Assembly: GCA_000507305.1 (NCBI GenBank)
Contig: DF240732.1
Span: forward strand, 1-64,000
DNA from: Breviolum minutum Mf 1.05b.01
Taxonomy: Eukaryota; Sar; Dinophyceae; Suessiales; Symbiodiniaceae
Direction: 5' to 3'
Length of the DNA stretch: 64,000 bases
Part shown: piece by piece, positions 33,701 through 43,468 of the stretch
Position numbering within the stretch: the stretch's first letter is position 1
Layout: each line of letters starts with the position of its first letter
Notes under the pieces: model-generated
What the model was told of the DNA's origin: nothing
Database searches by the model: none
Seen by the model: the letters and a program-made list of their open reading frames with translations, nothing else
Position numbers and translations under genes: made by a program

Positions 33701-36700
33701 GGGTGTTTTGGGGGTACCACTATTTTTGGAAACATCCATATATATGTAGAACTGATGTAACCATTTGTCACCTGTTTGTGTCCATTTCCCAGCCATTTAT
33801 ATAGCCATCAAAAAAAGACTCCCTCTCAAACGAATCGGAATTTCCCTCACATCTAGACTCGGCCTGTTTCAACAGGTGATCGTGACTTGTTGAAGTGGTT
33901 CTCAAGTCTTCAGAACCTTGGTTTTGGAAGATATTACACCCTCGGAAACGAACCTGACGATGGAAAATCAACCATTTGAAGATGTATTTTCTGTTATTGA
34001 ACATGGGAATTTTTCCTTGTCATGTTAGTTTTGAGGGGGTGTAGGGAAAAAGCACCATCAATGACGGATCTAAATGGGAAGACAAGATACATTTACCTAC
34101 TAATGCGAATGCTTGAGATTTCCAATGATATATTTATTGATAGATATAGATAGTGTTTATAAATATATATATATATATGTGTGTTGTAGGTAAATAACAT
34201 TGACTAGTTTTCCATTCATCCTCATTAGATTTAATTATGCGTCATGTTTCTTCATCTCATGTGGGCAAAAGATGCGACAAGACATGTCGGTTCCTGCTGG
34301 AACGTATTGTTTGTTAGGTGGATCTGAAGGGTCACTCCAAAAATAGCCTTCACCCCCGAAGTTTAACATAGCCCCTGAAAATGAATGGTTGGAAGACTAT
34401 TTTCCTTTGGGATGGACACTCTTCAAGGGCTATGTTAAACTTCAGGTGGGTATGGGAATTTTTGGGATTGGTGATGTGTTTTTTTTTGATGTTTTTTTTA
34501 CTGCAGATTCTTTTTTTGTTTACACAGATTATTATTGTATTGTTGCCCAGATTATTTTAATGTCGTTGCTTACTTTGGATCTACCAGATTTCCTTCTGGT
34601 GCAAAAGGCTTATTTTCAGGGGCTATAGCACCCAAAAACTATCATATCTAACATTTCAATGGAAAATTGAATCTCGCCATTTGTATTTCTAGGAGATACA
34701 TCATTTGCAAATGGTCTTTTTTGTTTTCGGCGGTGTAATACCTTCCAAAACCAAAGTTCTGCAAAGTTAGCGTCAAGGAAAGGATCCTTTTCCAATCATC
34801 ATTTTTCAGGGTCTACTGCTGATGGAAGCAATCCTGCACCACTTGGAACGTATAAGGCCTTGTAAATAATGGGACAAACTACCTATCAATTGGTGCGGGA
34901 TTTCTTCCATCACCGTCACCAGTATTTTAAACTTCGGCAGTGTATATCTAAGTTTCCGGGATGTGTATCAGGTTCGCCTCTTTTTGCGGATCTGAGGCCT
35001 AGCAATGTCTTGCTGCACCGGGCAGCCTTCGAGACCAATGACAGTGAATTCCAAGAACAGTTGGGAAGACTCAGAAACAGAAAAGGGAAAATACAAGTGG
35101 GCAATATCACAAATCAATATTAGTAAGATCTGGTAACGGTAAGTTGGAAACCATACTTAGGATTTAGGATCCAATTTTCATTTGTTTTTTCTTTTTGTCT
35201 GGTTAAGATTGGTGAAGTCTTCCAACAGCCACTGATACTGTATGATATGATGATATGATATGTCATGGTGTTGATTTTATGTTTTTATCTAGATAGGTCT
35301 AAAGTTTGAGCATCCCAGGATCCTATGCAAGATCGCCTCTCATCATGGGTGACTGAAGGTTTCATGACGGATTTCCACCAATTTGTTGGATAGGTTTGTA
35401 TATCCCTAAGGATCCAGATATGTCCTAAGGAAGGGATTTCCCTTAACAATCCTATTCTGGGGATGGGATTGGGACCATCAAACCTACTCTGGGGAAGGGT
35501 ATGGATCCTTAGGGTATGAATTTCTCTTTCAAAAAAGTCGTGATTTTTGGTCAGGTGCCTCAATGCTGGTGCAATGGGTTGTCCAGGTTAATGAACGTTA
35601 CATGTTACGTTTTGCCCAGATTCCATATCATATATCATCACATAGATATCCTTGTAGATTATGTTCAAAACCATTGATATTGCCATTGTAATGTGCCTAT
35701 TAGCCTGCTTCAATTTATGGCTAGTCAACCTACCCTCCCCAAGCGTACCCGTTCCCCTCCGGGGAAAGATTACCTGATTAAGGTCTTATTAGCCGTTTCT
35801 CTTAATTCGGCCTTATATATTAAATCCCTGTTTCTGAGGGGGGGGTACTGTCTCGGGGTAGGTTGCCCCGTCATAATCACCCTACTCATCAATTATTTTT
35901 GCTCATCATCATGCATCATGCATCAACTCTTTCAATCATTCCATCTCCATCATCATTCATTATTTTGCTTGTTTGTTTGTTCGTTCCTTCATTCATTCCT
36001 TCATTCATTCCTTCATTCATTCATTCCTTCATTCATTCATTCCTGCATTCATTCATTCATTCCTGCATTCATTCATTCATTCCTGCATTCATTCATTCAT
36101 TCCTGCATTCATTCATTCATTCATTCATTCCTTCCTTCATTCATTCATTCATTCATTCATTCTTTGTTTCATTCATCTATCTTCCTACCCTCATCCTAAA
36201 ATCCTCATCTTCTCAAAGCCTTGTCTTCCTGCAGGGTGGAGTCCAGCAAGTTTCTTTCGGAGATGTTGCAGCTGATGCGTTGTCAGTATAGGGATGCCAT
36301 GTATCCTGACCCGGACCGTGACTTCGGAGTCATGACGGTGCGCCCAAAACGTCCCCAACGGAGATAAACGGAGATGCTTTTCACTTCAGAAAATATGAAA
36401 TGTAGAACATTAATTATAGGTTTGCAATATATATGATACATGTACATATATACAGATTGGGAGATGGATAAATGGAAACCTTCCACGAATTTTGTGTAGT
36501 TGCTTTTGTTGGTATTGGTGCGTTGGTGTATGTTTGGGTGTTCCGCCGTAGCAGCGGCCACCAGGCTTAGATGTTTAGGCTCTGGGATATCAACCCAAAG
36601 ATTTGAAATTGGTACTGGAACGGAGGAACATCCCAAGACATATTTTGTTCGATGATGTTTCTCCGTTATGCTCCAATCCCTTCTGCAGTTTTGGAGTGGG

Positions 36701-37361
36701 TTTTGGATACCTAAACGCCTTCTCACGGGGTACTTGGAGCACTATGGGGTCTACGATTTATTTCCTGGGTGTTGGTTTCACACATGTTTTTTTTCACCCC
36801 TACTTAGGGAAAGGATCAAATTTGCCTACTAGTTTTTCAGATGGGTTGAAACCACCAACTAGTTTCTCAGTTTTCCTTTTTCCACTGGGCACTTTTTCCG
36901 CCCCGTGTCAGGTGCCAATCATGGCCTTCAGCCCTTTAGAGGATCCAAGTTGTCTCCCGGAACATTGTAAGGAGCTGGCAGTTGCACCTTTTTTTTTCTT
37001 GGTTGAATTTAAACTTTGGTCTCAAAGATACGTTTTATGTTTACCTCAAGAAACTAGGGAAACGCATGGAACATGCTCCAATTTGACAAGCAGCATACCT
37101 CTCAATTGAGCAACGCGAACAAAAAAAACATATTTGTTTAGTTCACATAGGGGATGATACTACCCAGCTCCTGGGGATTATAGTATAAACCATTTTAAGG
37201 ATCCCGTCAGTAAACAACCAGATTTTCGTGACTCAATAGGGTTGAACACACCGTTTGCTACGTATCGTGAGGATTGGTCACGTTTGACTTCGGCTTTCCA
37301 ATTGGAGACGGTGCCTGCGGGGCATATGGATTGCCTACAAGTGCAAGCGGCAGCTCGGTGA
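30769..37361 (+). CDS. Thioesterase-like alpha/beta hydrolase gene, nine exons
   Basis: Exons: 30769-30842 (EPWSRYVDLLIQEIDRLA), 32168-32252 (LVLFGHSRGAAPATCVAYRL), 32691-32779 (KKVYIAACGAMSLGQATGWE), 33516-33626 (ITGWITRDQLTKLMCKEVVL), 33793-33875 (IAIKKRLPLKRIG), 34953-35059 (ETNDSEFQEQ), 36235-36328 (LSEMLQLMRCQYRDAMYPDP), 36912-36980 (VPIMAFSPLEDPSCLPEHCK), 37272-37361 (DWSRLTSAFQLETVPAGHMD, CLQVQAAAR, stop). All introns fit GT-AG and every junction keeps phase, which supports the model strongly. The layout is that of a type II thioesterase: nucleophile GHSRG, Asp in PLEDPS, His in AGHMD. Such enzymes hydrolyse acyl groups from carrier proteins or CoA and often serve polyketide or fatty acid synthases; the substrate here is unknown. 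The nine exons give about 267 residues. The usual N-terminal strand region is missing and may lie at 29229-29302. The 34953 start is less sure (34941 also fits). Inverted-repeat elements occupy introns 1, 3, 4, 5, 6 and 7. Confidence 0.75.
30911..31011. mobile_element. Family A element, copy 6
   Basis: CCCATAGGATCCATGGGACT and CCATACATGGATCCTATGGG. In intron 1 of the thioesterase-like gene. Confidence 0.85.
31134..31230. mobile_element. Family A element, copy 7
   Basis: CCCATAGGATCCATGGGACT and CAGTCCCATGGATGGTATGG. Same intron as copy 6 and shares its variant CCATGGGACTGG end. Confidence 0.85.
31328..31411. mobile_element. Family I right part
   Basis: CAACTGGTGAGTTTTCCGGA, then TTTCTGAACCATCAACAGTA. 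Confidence 0.65.
32037..32129. mobile_element. Family A element, copy 8
   Basis: CCCATAGGATCCATGTATGG and GCCATACATGGACCCTTAGG, 38 bp before the GHSRG exon. Confidence 0.85.
33361..33462. mobile_element. Family I element, copy 3
   Basis: CACTGTTGATGGAAGAAATC and GCATTTCTTCCATCAACAGC. In this copy both ends pair through GATGGAAGAAAT. Confidence 0.75.
33635..33741. mobile_element. Family J inverted-repeat element, copy 1
   Basis: Family J ends are GGATGTTTCCAAAAATAG and CTATTTTTGGAAACATCC followed inwards by TGGTACCCCC. It fills most of the 166-nt intron 33627-33792 of the thioesterase-like gene. Confidence 0.8.
33936..34043. mobile_element. Family D inverted-repeat element, copy 1
   Basis: Family D ends carry ACCCTC then AAACTAACATGACAATGG and the inverse. 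Here CGGAAACGAACCTGACGATG at left and TGTCATGTTAGTTTTGAGGG at right. Confidence 0.7.
34350..34452. mobile_element. Family F element, copy 4
   Basis: CACCCCCGAAGTTTAACATA and GCTATGTTAAACTTCAGGTG. Confidence 0.75.
34812..34912. mobile_element. Family I element, copy 4
   Basis: CTGCTGATGGAAGCAATCCT and GGGATTTCTTCCATCACCGT, just upstream of the 34953 exon. Confidence 0.7.
35402..35517. mobile_element. Family Q hairpin element
   Basis: TCCCTAAGGATCCAGATATG at left and GGTATGGATCCTTAGGGTAT at right. Single copy here, within intron 6 of the thioesterase-like gene. Confidence 0.5.
35741..35846. mobile_element. Family H element, diverged copy 6
   Basis: TTAAGGTCTTATTAGCCGTT, TCTTAATTCGGCCTTATATA, right G-run. 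Confidence 0.45.
35973..36165. repeat. CATT/CATTCATTCCTG tetranucleotide array
   Basis: CATT units with regularly spaced CCTT and CCTG variants, giving an 18-bp higher-order unit (three to four CATT then CCTG). Reads as Ser/Phe/Ile/His-rich frames that are not genes. Confidence 0.95.
36766..36862. mobile_element. Family G element, copy 3
   Basis: GGGTGTTGGTTTCACAC at left, TTTTCAGATGGGTTGAAACC at right, 50 bp before the LEDPS exon. Confidence 0.8.
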
Positions 37362-37603
37362 AAAGACCCATACCTTTCCTCCCATAATCATGGAAGTGGA
37401 AAATGGCCGTGAAAAATAGAGGAAACGATCGTCTTGGAAGTGGACCCATTCTCCACTGAACCATGATTTATGATGAGAAAGATGGAGAAAGAGTAGTGTT
37501 TAGTCAAATTATAGCAACCTCACGCGACCAAGCACCCCATCAAAATGTAGCTGAGGAATGGAAATCCCCGGCTATTTCATGGAAATCTAGGTTGGTGAAA
37601 TAT

Positions 37604-37675
37604 GATTTACCTACATTTTGTTGATGTTTATGGGAAATGTGGATGAATAATATGCAAAAACATTGATCCTATGGG
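37604..37675. mobile_element. Family A element, partial copy 9
   Basis: ATTTACCTACATTTTGTTGA and CATTGATCCTATGGG. Confidence 0.55.
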
Positions 37676-38069
37676 TAAGAGGTGATTTTTGGGGTTTGTC
37701 TTGAACTAGTCAAAAATCATGATGATCAAAATGAGCCAGGAATGTTCCGATTTTCCTAGAGGAAAGGAAACGAGGAGCAAATAAGGAGGGCTTAAGCACT
37801 AGCCTACTTTGTTTAGCATGGTAAATCGATAAATCACCTAGTGAACATGTGAAACACGCCGAAATTTGTGACCATTCATCCCTTTGTGGAGAAGTTTGTT
37901 CTACATGGTTGTTTTGAAATTCAGAGGCATGTTCATTGGGAGGCGAGCTGTTAAACTTTCATAACTGTTGCCCTTCAAAAAATTCCCTGCACACCTGGGA
38001 TGTACAAGGCATCATCAAGAATGGGCCATGCGGTCTCTGCGCTTTATCTAGCTGAATGTCAACCCAATT
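37676..38069. other. Intergenic, no supported gene
   Basis: A family I core fragment (CCCTGCACACCTGGGATGTA) is at 37986-38005; otherwise unremarkable. Confidence 0.3.
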
Positions 38070-38173
38070 ACCCCCTGAACACAAAGATATCACCTAAAAA
38101 TTGTTGCTTGGAAGATGACATGTCCTTTTAAAATGGTCCTTTTTCAGCCGACGTGTGAATTTTCAGGGGGGAT
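38070..38173. mobile_element. Family F element, copy 5
   Basis: ACCCCCTGAACACAAAGATA and GACGTGTGAATTTTCAGGGG. A second GTGAATTTTCAGCGAGGGGT follows at 38358. Confidence 0.6.
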
Positions 38174-38452
38174 CTACCTACTAACATTATCTGGCCAAAT
38201 TTTAATATTTCACCAACCTGGATTTTCCTGAAATAGCCGGGGTCCCATTTCCCTTCCAACTTGCTATCAAAATTGGGGTTTTTGGTCGTGTTTTCGGTGG
38301 CAACAATTTGATCAGATCAATCTCGTTTGATAAATCCGTTTGATAAATCTCGCTTGATGTGAATTTTCAGCGAGGGGTAATATACTTACTAACGTTATTA
38401 ACATCAAGACATCAAGACATCAATCTCGTTTGATAAATCCCATGATCTTCAG

Positions 38453-38585
38453 GTAGCCATCGCTCCAGATTTGAAGTTGGAACCGCATTGCCCATTTCTT
38501 GGGACGGTGGGGGGATCCCCGGATCGCCGGAGCGGGAATTCGGGGGAATCTCGTCCCGTGGTTTTGGGGGGGGGCCAAAGCGGGT
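38453..38585 (+). CDS. Candidate exon, unknown function
   Basis: After GATCTTCAG the frame reads VAIAPDLKLEPHCPFLGTVG, then GSPDRRSGNSGESRPVVLGG. It runs into a family H element at about 38590, so the real 3' border lies before that. Antisense frame also open. Confidence 0.35.
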
Positions 38586-38589
38586 TTGA

Positions 38590-38660
38590 TATAAGGCCTT
38601 CTTAAGGGAAACAAATGGTTGGTTAACACTCCCTTATCAAGGCCGGCTATTGGGGGATGC
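38590..38660. mobile_element. Family H element, copy 7
   Basis: ATAAGGCCTTCTTAAGGGAA and CCCTTATCAAGGCCGGCTAT. Confidence 0.6.
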
Positions 38661-38861
38661 TACGTTTGAAGAAAAGGCCCCGGTTGAGTAGCCATGATTG
38701 CAATTGTGAAGTACAGAGAGGTGATTGTCCTTGGATCTTGCTGGTAGGCAAGGATCATGTTCTTTAAAGTTTGGTTTGGAGGAACAAGAATTCGGGTTGA
38801 TGCTGCAGAAACCACTTGCGAACTAAGAGCCAGTTGATATCAAGAAAGTATCAACAATATC

Positions 38862-38932
38862 CCCATTATTGACAGGATGTTTTATACCTCCTAAGTCGTT
38901 TCACTGGATTTCTGAACCATGAACAGCAATTG
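38862..38932. mobile_element. Family I right part, diverged
   Basis: TTTTATACCTCCTAAGTCGT, GGATTTCTGAACCATGAACA. Confidence 0.45.
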
Positions 38933-39357
38933 ATGACATTCGGCCCATGGGTTGCAACCGGTTTTTTAAAGCACGATTTTTCGAGCATACAGCATACGAT
39001 TCACTAGCAAGTTTCTTGGATTTTTTGGTTGTTTTAGGGCTTTGGTAAACTGAGCAGCCTGCAGATTGCACACCTATGTTTGGAGGTAAAAATCACCAAG
39101 CCATAGAGTTAATTCATGGGAATTTGAGGGGCCCCCCATACCGCCCCCCTCCAACCCCCCTTTCGGAAATAGCTGGCCTTATTATATAGATAAGGGATTC
39201 TTAACTCCAAGAAAATGATAACACACCCCTATAGAGCACTCTAGTTGGCAATCCCTGTGGTTCGCCAATTATGAAAGGAATCCCGGCTTATAGCCATGTT
39301 GGTAAAGGTTTAGTTGCTTGGGGTGTGTTCCAGTTCGGTGTGTTGAAACAACCTCAG

Positions 39358-39450
39358 ATTACCGGGAACTAACATATCCCATCAAAAATGGCATTTTGAA
39401 GATGATTTTCCTTTTTTCCAAGGTGGGATATGTTAATCCCCTGGAGGGTA
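39358..39450. mobile_element. Family B element, copy 5
   Basis: ACCGGGAACTAACATATCCC and GGGATATGTTAATCCCCTGG. Confidence 0.8.
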
Positions 39451-39519
39451 ACCATTATGAAAACCTCAAATTCCCATGAAGTGAAAATCCATCTTCTCTT
39501 GAAACAACATCGCCTGCAG

Positions 39520-39618
39520 GGTGCAGAGATGAGCCGGACCTTGCTGAATTTTGCACAGGCTGAATGGATCAGAGCTTGGGTCCAAATTGTTTTGAAAAAA
39601 CAAAAACTGAGGATTTAG
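39520..39618 (+). CDS. Candidate exon, unknown function
   Basis: After ATCGCCTGCAG the frame reads GAEMSRTLLNFAQAEWIRAW, then VQIVLKKQKLRI and TAG. Helical and protein-like. Lies between a family B element (ends 39450) and a family G element (starts 39622). If the stop is real this is a terminal exon. Confidence 0.4.
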   Translation, partial: GAEMSRTLLNFAQAEWIRAWVQIVLKKQKLRI

Positions 39619-39621
39619 GTT

Positions 39622-39714
39622 AGGTGGTGATTTCAAATATGTGTTTTATATTTTCTAGCCCTACTTGGGGAAATGAAGCTGATTTGACTAATAACGATCA
39701 GTTGAAACCACCAA
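39622..39714. mobile_element. Family G element, copy 4
   Basis: AGGTGGTGATTTCAAATATG at left, CCTACTTGGGGAAATGA core, CAGTTGAAACCACCAACTGG at right. Confidence 0.8.
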
Positions 39715-39845
39715 CTGGTTGAGCTTAGTAAACCCTAAATTTTATTTGAATTTTAATCTGATCTCCACCTTTTCAGTTTTTACCCGTGATTTGTCCACCG
39801 GGTTGGGATGTTGACGTGTTGAGGAAAGGCTGAGGAGGCTAGATT

Positions 39846-39936
39846 CTACCGTTGATTGAAGAAATCCCAAGCAACCACCTAAACTACCAACTTCAACTGG
39901 TGAACCCGGGATTTCGGAACCATCAACAGCAGTATC
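39846..39936. mobile_element. Family I element, copy 5
   Basis: TACCGTTGATTGAAGAAATC and ATTTCGGAACCATCAACAGC. Confidence 0.7.
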
Positions 39937-40145
39937 GATCCTGATCTTGGGATTACAACCAACAAGGTCCAGGGTGGCATATGTGGTATATGTGTATATA
40001 TGTGCTTTTGTTTGGGGGCTCAGAAGTTTTTGTTGGCCTCAACGATTGGAAAGGATGCCGGATACAGAATGGATTTTCCAACTAGAAGATGTCACCCTTT
40101 TTCAGTCAGAGAAGTGTGTGTTTCCTTGTTTCATGGAAATCTAAG

Positions 40146-40240
40146 GGTACCCCCCCAAGAAATAAGGCCCGAATAAGGCCTTGTTAAGGGAAACGAGTGG
40201 TTAATAGTCCCTTAAGAAGGCCTTATTTCTTGGGGTGGCA
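40146..40240. mobile_element. Family H inverted-repeat element, best copy
   Basis: CCCCCAAGAAATAAGG...AAGGCCTTGTTAAGGGAAAC and CCCTTAAGAAGGCCTTATTT ending CTTGGGG. Both ends complete. Confidence 0.8.
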
Positions 40241-40431
40241 TTGTTTTTTGTTCCCAACATTGTTTGGATGAGAACCTCTTGCGCCAACGTGTTTCTTGCA
40301 GGTCCAGGCCAATCAACGTGGACAGGGCGTGTGCATTCTCTTCCAGAAGATTTGCAAGGAGACTTTTTACCCTTTTTAAAGATCAAACTGCAACTGTACT
40401 GGTCGAAGAGTCCAATATAGCCATAGAACAT

Positions 40432-40533
40432 CTAGGTGGTGGTTTGAAACAAATTTTATTTTTACCCCCGAAGAACTGATACAATTTGACTAATAACTAA
40501 TTGTTCTTCAAACGAGTTGTAACCACCAACTAG
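40432..40533. mobile_element. Family G element, copy 5
   Basis: TAGGTGGTGGTTTGAAACAA left, GATACAATTTGACTAATAAC core, GTTGTAACCACCAACTAG right. Confidence 0.8.
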
Positions 40534-40785
40534 AACATCCGTAGTTTTGAAATTCACCAGGTTTGTTCCCAATAATGTTGGGTTTGTAAAACAAGAATAT
40601 AATTTGGCCACATGAAATGATTGATATGATATCATCTCGGTCTGGATTTGACATTACACATGCTTTACATTTCTTTTCTAGTCTTATCTCTACATTTTGT
40701 GAATTGAGTTTGTAAATTCACACGATTTGACTCCTTCGTTCTCCATGATGGGTTTACTAGGTTGTGTTTTTTTCTTGACGTTCAG

Positions 40786-40940
40786 GTTTTCATGAAAATA
40801 CCGGATTAATAAACACCGCCCAGAACGTCTTCAATGGATCTGAAGAAGTAGCAGTCCCTCTAAGTAAAGAGACCTCTGGGCCTGAGGACAACTATGATTA
40901 CTTATATGAAGAGATTCTGGATCAATTCCCTACTACCTAA
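40786..40940 (+). CDS. Candidate terminal exon, acidic C-terminus, unknown function
   Basis: After TTGACGTTCAG the frame reads FHENTGLINTAQNVFNGSEE, VAVPLSKETSGPEDNYDYLY and EEILDQFPTT, then TAA. Acidic, tyrosine-rich end with no low complexity. Upstream, 40300-40410 is open in three frames after TTTCTTGCAG and may hold another exon whose frame I cannot choose. Confidence 0.55.
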
Positions 40941-42206
40941 TTTGCAAATTGTACACCCCCCCTCCCAGAAGAGGGAGTTGGGTTGTTGCAGATCCTTATA
41001 TTAACTAGGAAGGAAATTTGCATGAATACCAAAATCCCGCCCTCTGGCAAAAAAGGGGGGGGGTTCCCCAATTGCAAGGGCTTATTAATCGTCTATGATT
41101 TAGTCGTCTATGATCACACTTGGTGTGTGTGTGTGTGTGAGATTATTTTTGTCAATCATGGTGATCAATGCAAAACATGGACCTTGCACCTTTGGTCAGC
41201 AAAATAGCCACATGTGCGATATTAAACTCGTGCAATTCCTTTGTTTTTTTTGGCCCGTTTTTTCCCACCACAAAAACGCCACAGGATTTGCAACAGTTTC
41301 TTTCTTGATCTTCCTTCATCTTCCTCACATGTTGGCGCTTTTTACCGCCAAAATGTGAACAAAAAGGGGGTTTGGTGCGTATTGAAGTCCGAGATGTCTT
41401 GTTGACAAGTCCTTTCCACAATCCATAGGAGTCATATATATATATATACACCATATATATATATATTATCATATATATATCATATATTTCCCATTTACCA
41501 CATATTACCATGAAAAAGATCTCTCGGAATCCAACATCAAGGCCGGAATGGTAAATATATTCCCATGTCACTCTCCATGACCTTGTTTTGTGCATTCTTG
41601 TGCTGTTGTCTCTGTAGTGTAGCTGGATTACTGTAGCTATCATACTTCACATGTACAAAAAGGAAACGCTGTCATGTCGTTATAGAAAAAATATCTGGAA
41701 ATCATCGGGGATGATTTTTGTAGATGTTCTTCCACTTCATACATGTGTATCACTCAAAAAAAGAGCGCCCTTATAGGATTATCATGACGATGCTAGAAAT
41801 GGTACTTGTCTTCTTGCCATGCATGGACAGCATTTAGATGATTTCCCGTTGTTTTTTTGGTTCGTTGATTCGCATCATTCAATGGCCTGTGAGCTGCTTC
41901 ATTCATAGAGAAGACAACAGACAAAGAAGCCTTGGGATGATGCGTAGTACTTTCATGTACGTTGCAATCTTCCAACTGTTCAATATGACAAAACTTACAA
42001 CCAAGACATATCTAAAAGTACGAAAAAGGCAAAACTACATATCCGGAAGACTCGAGTATAAAAGTAACAAATGGATTTAAGTACTAGTAATCCCAAGCTA
42101 ATCACCTTCAGGAATGGTAACCGTTGAAACTCAAAAAAGTTGGACTTTTGTAATGGCATGTTTTCTCCGAAAAGGGCAATGAACGGCGTTTCGAAGATGA
42201 TTTCAG
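40941..42206. other. Non-coding, AT palindromes, doubtful minus-strand frame
   Basis: A GT run at 41119-41139 and an ATATATAT palindrome at 41436-41480. The minus-strand frame 41152-41643 spans the palindrome. Its part at 41152-41400 contains NCCKSCGVFVVGKNGPKKTK and could be an exon, but no borders convince. Confidence 0.3.
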
Positions 42207-42303
42207 TAGGTGGTGGTTTCAAAGATTGTTTATTTTTTCCCTTACTTGGGGAAATGATCCATTTTGACTATTATTTTTCAGATGGGTTGAAACCACCAAC
42301 TAG
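42207..42303. mobile_element. Family G element, copy 6
   Basis: GTAGGTGGTGGTTTCAAAGA and GGGTTGAAACCACCAACTAG. Confidence 0.85.
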
Positions 42304-42395
42304 TTTCAGCATTGCTTGTGTTGGAACTTTCCAATGATAGCATGGCGTCGCTCCTGCATTGTTGCTCTGACGGGGCCCTTAGCAACTTACCCGGG

Positions 42396-42501
42396 GGGCG
42401 ACATCGAACCTGAGAATTAGCCACTGGAAAGGGAGAGTCAGGCTTTGGTCCAAACCATCATTTTTCTTTTGTTCCACGTGACCTTCTCTTGGGGAGTGTA
42501 T
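42396..42501. mobile_element. Family E element, diverged copy
   Basis: GACATCGAACCTGAGAATTA and CCAAACCATCATTTTTCTTT. Confidence 0.45.
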
Positions 42502-42507
42502 GTAGTG

Positions 42508-42615
42508 ACCTTCTTTCTACAATCATGGAAGTGGAAAGTGATGAACATGGGGTCCCTCCAAAAGTAGTTAGCTTTTAAATAGAGTCACTTTCTCATTTCC
42601 ATGATTGTTGGAGGA
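42508..42615. mobile_element. Family O hairpin element
   Basis: CTACAATCATGGAAGTGGAA and CATTTCCATGATTGTTGGAG. A half copy (TAATCATGGAAGTGGAAA) occurs at 37385. Confidence 0.6.
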
Positions 42616-42792
42616 AAAGCTAAGATAAGCCACTCTTCTCCCTTCTTTAGACCTGTTTGAGATGTTTGAGCCTTTATTCCTGCGGGGGAGGGGAACATCA
42701 GGGAGGCAAGAATGTTTTTTCCCCTGCCGTTGTGCACAACTTACAGTATGTAGATAGATCAGGTCTAGAGAGCAACAAAAAACATACAACAC

Positions 42793-42888
42793 TAGGTGGT
42801 GGTTTTAGATATTTTTAATTTCATCCCTATTTGGGGAAGATTCCTATTTTGACTAATATTTTTCAAATGGGTTGAAACCACCAACTAG
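42793..42888. mobile_element. Family G element, copy 7
   Basis: TAGGTGGTGGTTTTAGATAT and GGGTTGAAACCACCAACTAG. Confidence 0.85.
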
Positions 42889-42935
42889 AAAAAATGTAAG
42901 AAAACACGATATCCACATGACACCGCGACACTCAA

Positions 42936-43030
42936 GGTGTTGGTACCTACCATTGGTGTTGGCTCAGGCGGAGGGTCGAATTTCGGGGCGCAAAATCCTG
43001 CTGCTCATTTTTTGAATCAGGATACAACTG
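42936..43030 (+). CDS. Candidate exon ending in a family B half element
   Basis: After GACACTCAAG|G the frame reads VLVPTIGVGSGGGSNFGAQN, then PAAHFLNQDTT, and runs into the family B half at 43031, where it continues as GYVSSLEG. No GT donor is visible before the element. Confidence 0.35.
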
Positions 43031-43055
43031 GATATGTTAGTTCCCTGGAGGGTAC
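43031..43055. mobile_element. Family B right half
   Basis: GGATATGTTAGTTCCCTGGA plus GGGTACC with no left half. Confidence 0.65.
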
Positions 43056-43063
43056 CAATATTT

Positions 43064-43155
43064 CTGGGTGGTGGTTTCAGATATCTTTATTTTCACACCG
43101 ATCCCTGGCCAATTTGGCAAGCATATTTTTCACATGGGTTGAAACTACCAACTAG
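43064..43155. mobile_element. Family G element, copy 8
   Basis: GGGTGGTGGTTTCAGATATC and GGGTTGAAACTACCAACTAG. Confidence 0.8.
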
Positions 43156-43186
43156 GAATTGTATATATAAATATAAATATATACAT

Positions 43187-43287
43187 TATACCTAGGGCCC
43201 GCATGACCTCTTTTTTTGAAGGTCAACTCCTCCAAAACAAGGCCATTTCCAACCAAAACAAGGGTCATTTTGGTTTCTATGTATATG
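43187..43287. mobile_element. Family L element, copy 1
   Basis: Contains CTCCAAAACAAGGCCATTTC and CAAAACAAGGGTCATTTTGG, as in 45780-45865. Confidence 0.55.
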
Positions 43288-43360
43288 TTATATCTACATA
43301 CCATTTCCATTCGTTTGGAGATGCATCTTTCGAGTTTTATGTAAACCTGGAAAGTGACTG

Positions 43361-43468
43361 ATACTGTTGATTTGAAAAAGAGCCTGTACCATATAGAACC
43401 CTGACAAGCATTGGGATAAACCAGTAACCTCAACTGGTTAGACGGATTTCAGCCATCAACAGTATGAT
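43361..43468. mobile_element. Family I element, copy 6
   Basis: GATACTGTTGATTTGAAAAA and GATTTCAGCCATCAACAGTA. Confidence 0.75.

Noticed and set aside
35693..36291. Long Ser/Phe/His/Ile-rich open frames
   Set aside because: They are translations of the CATT microsatellite and stay open only because of its period.
36912..36980. Aldo-keto reductase exon (PIMAFSPL)
   Set aside because: The phase-consistent join with the GHSRG and AGHMD exons explains it better as the Asp region of a thioesterase.
41152..41643. 163-codon minus-strand gene
   Set aside because: The middle is an ATATAT palindrome translated as YIY repeats; only the 3' half could be coding.
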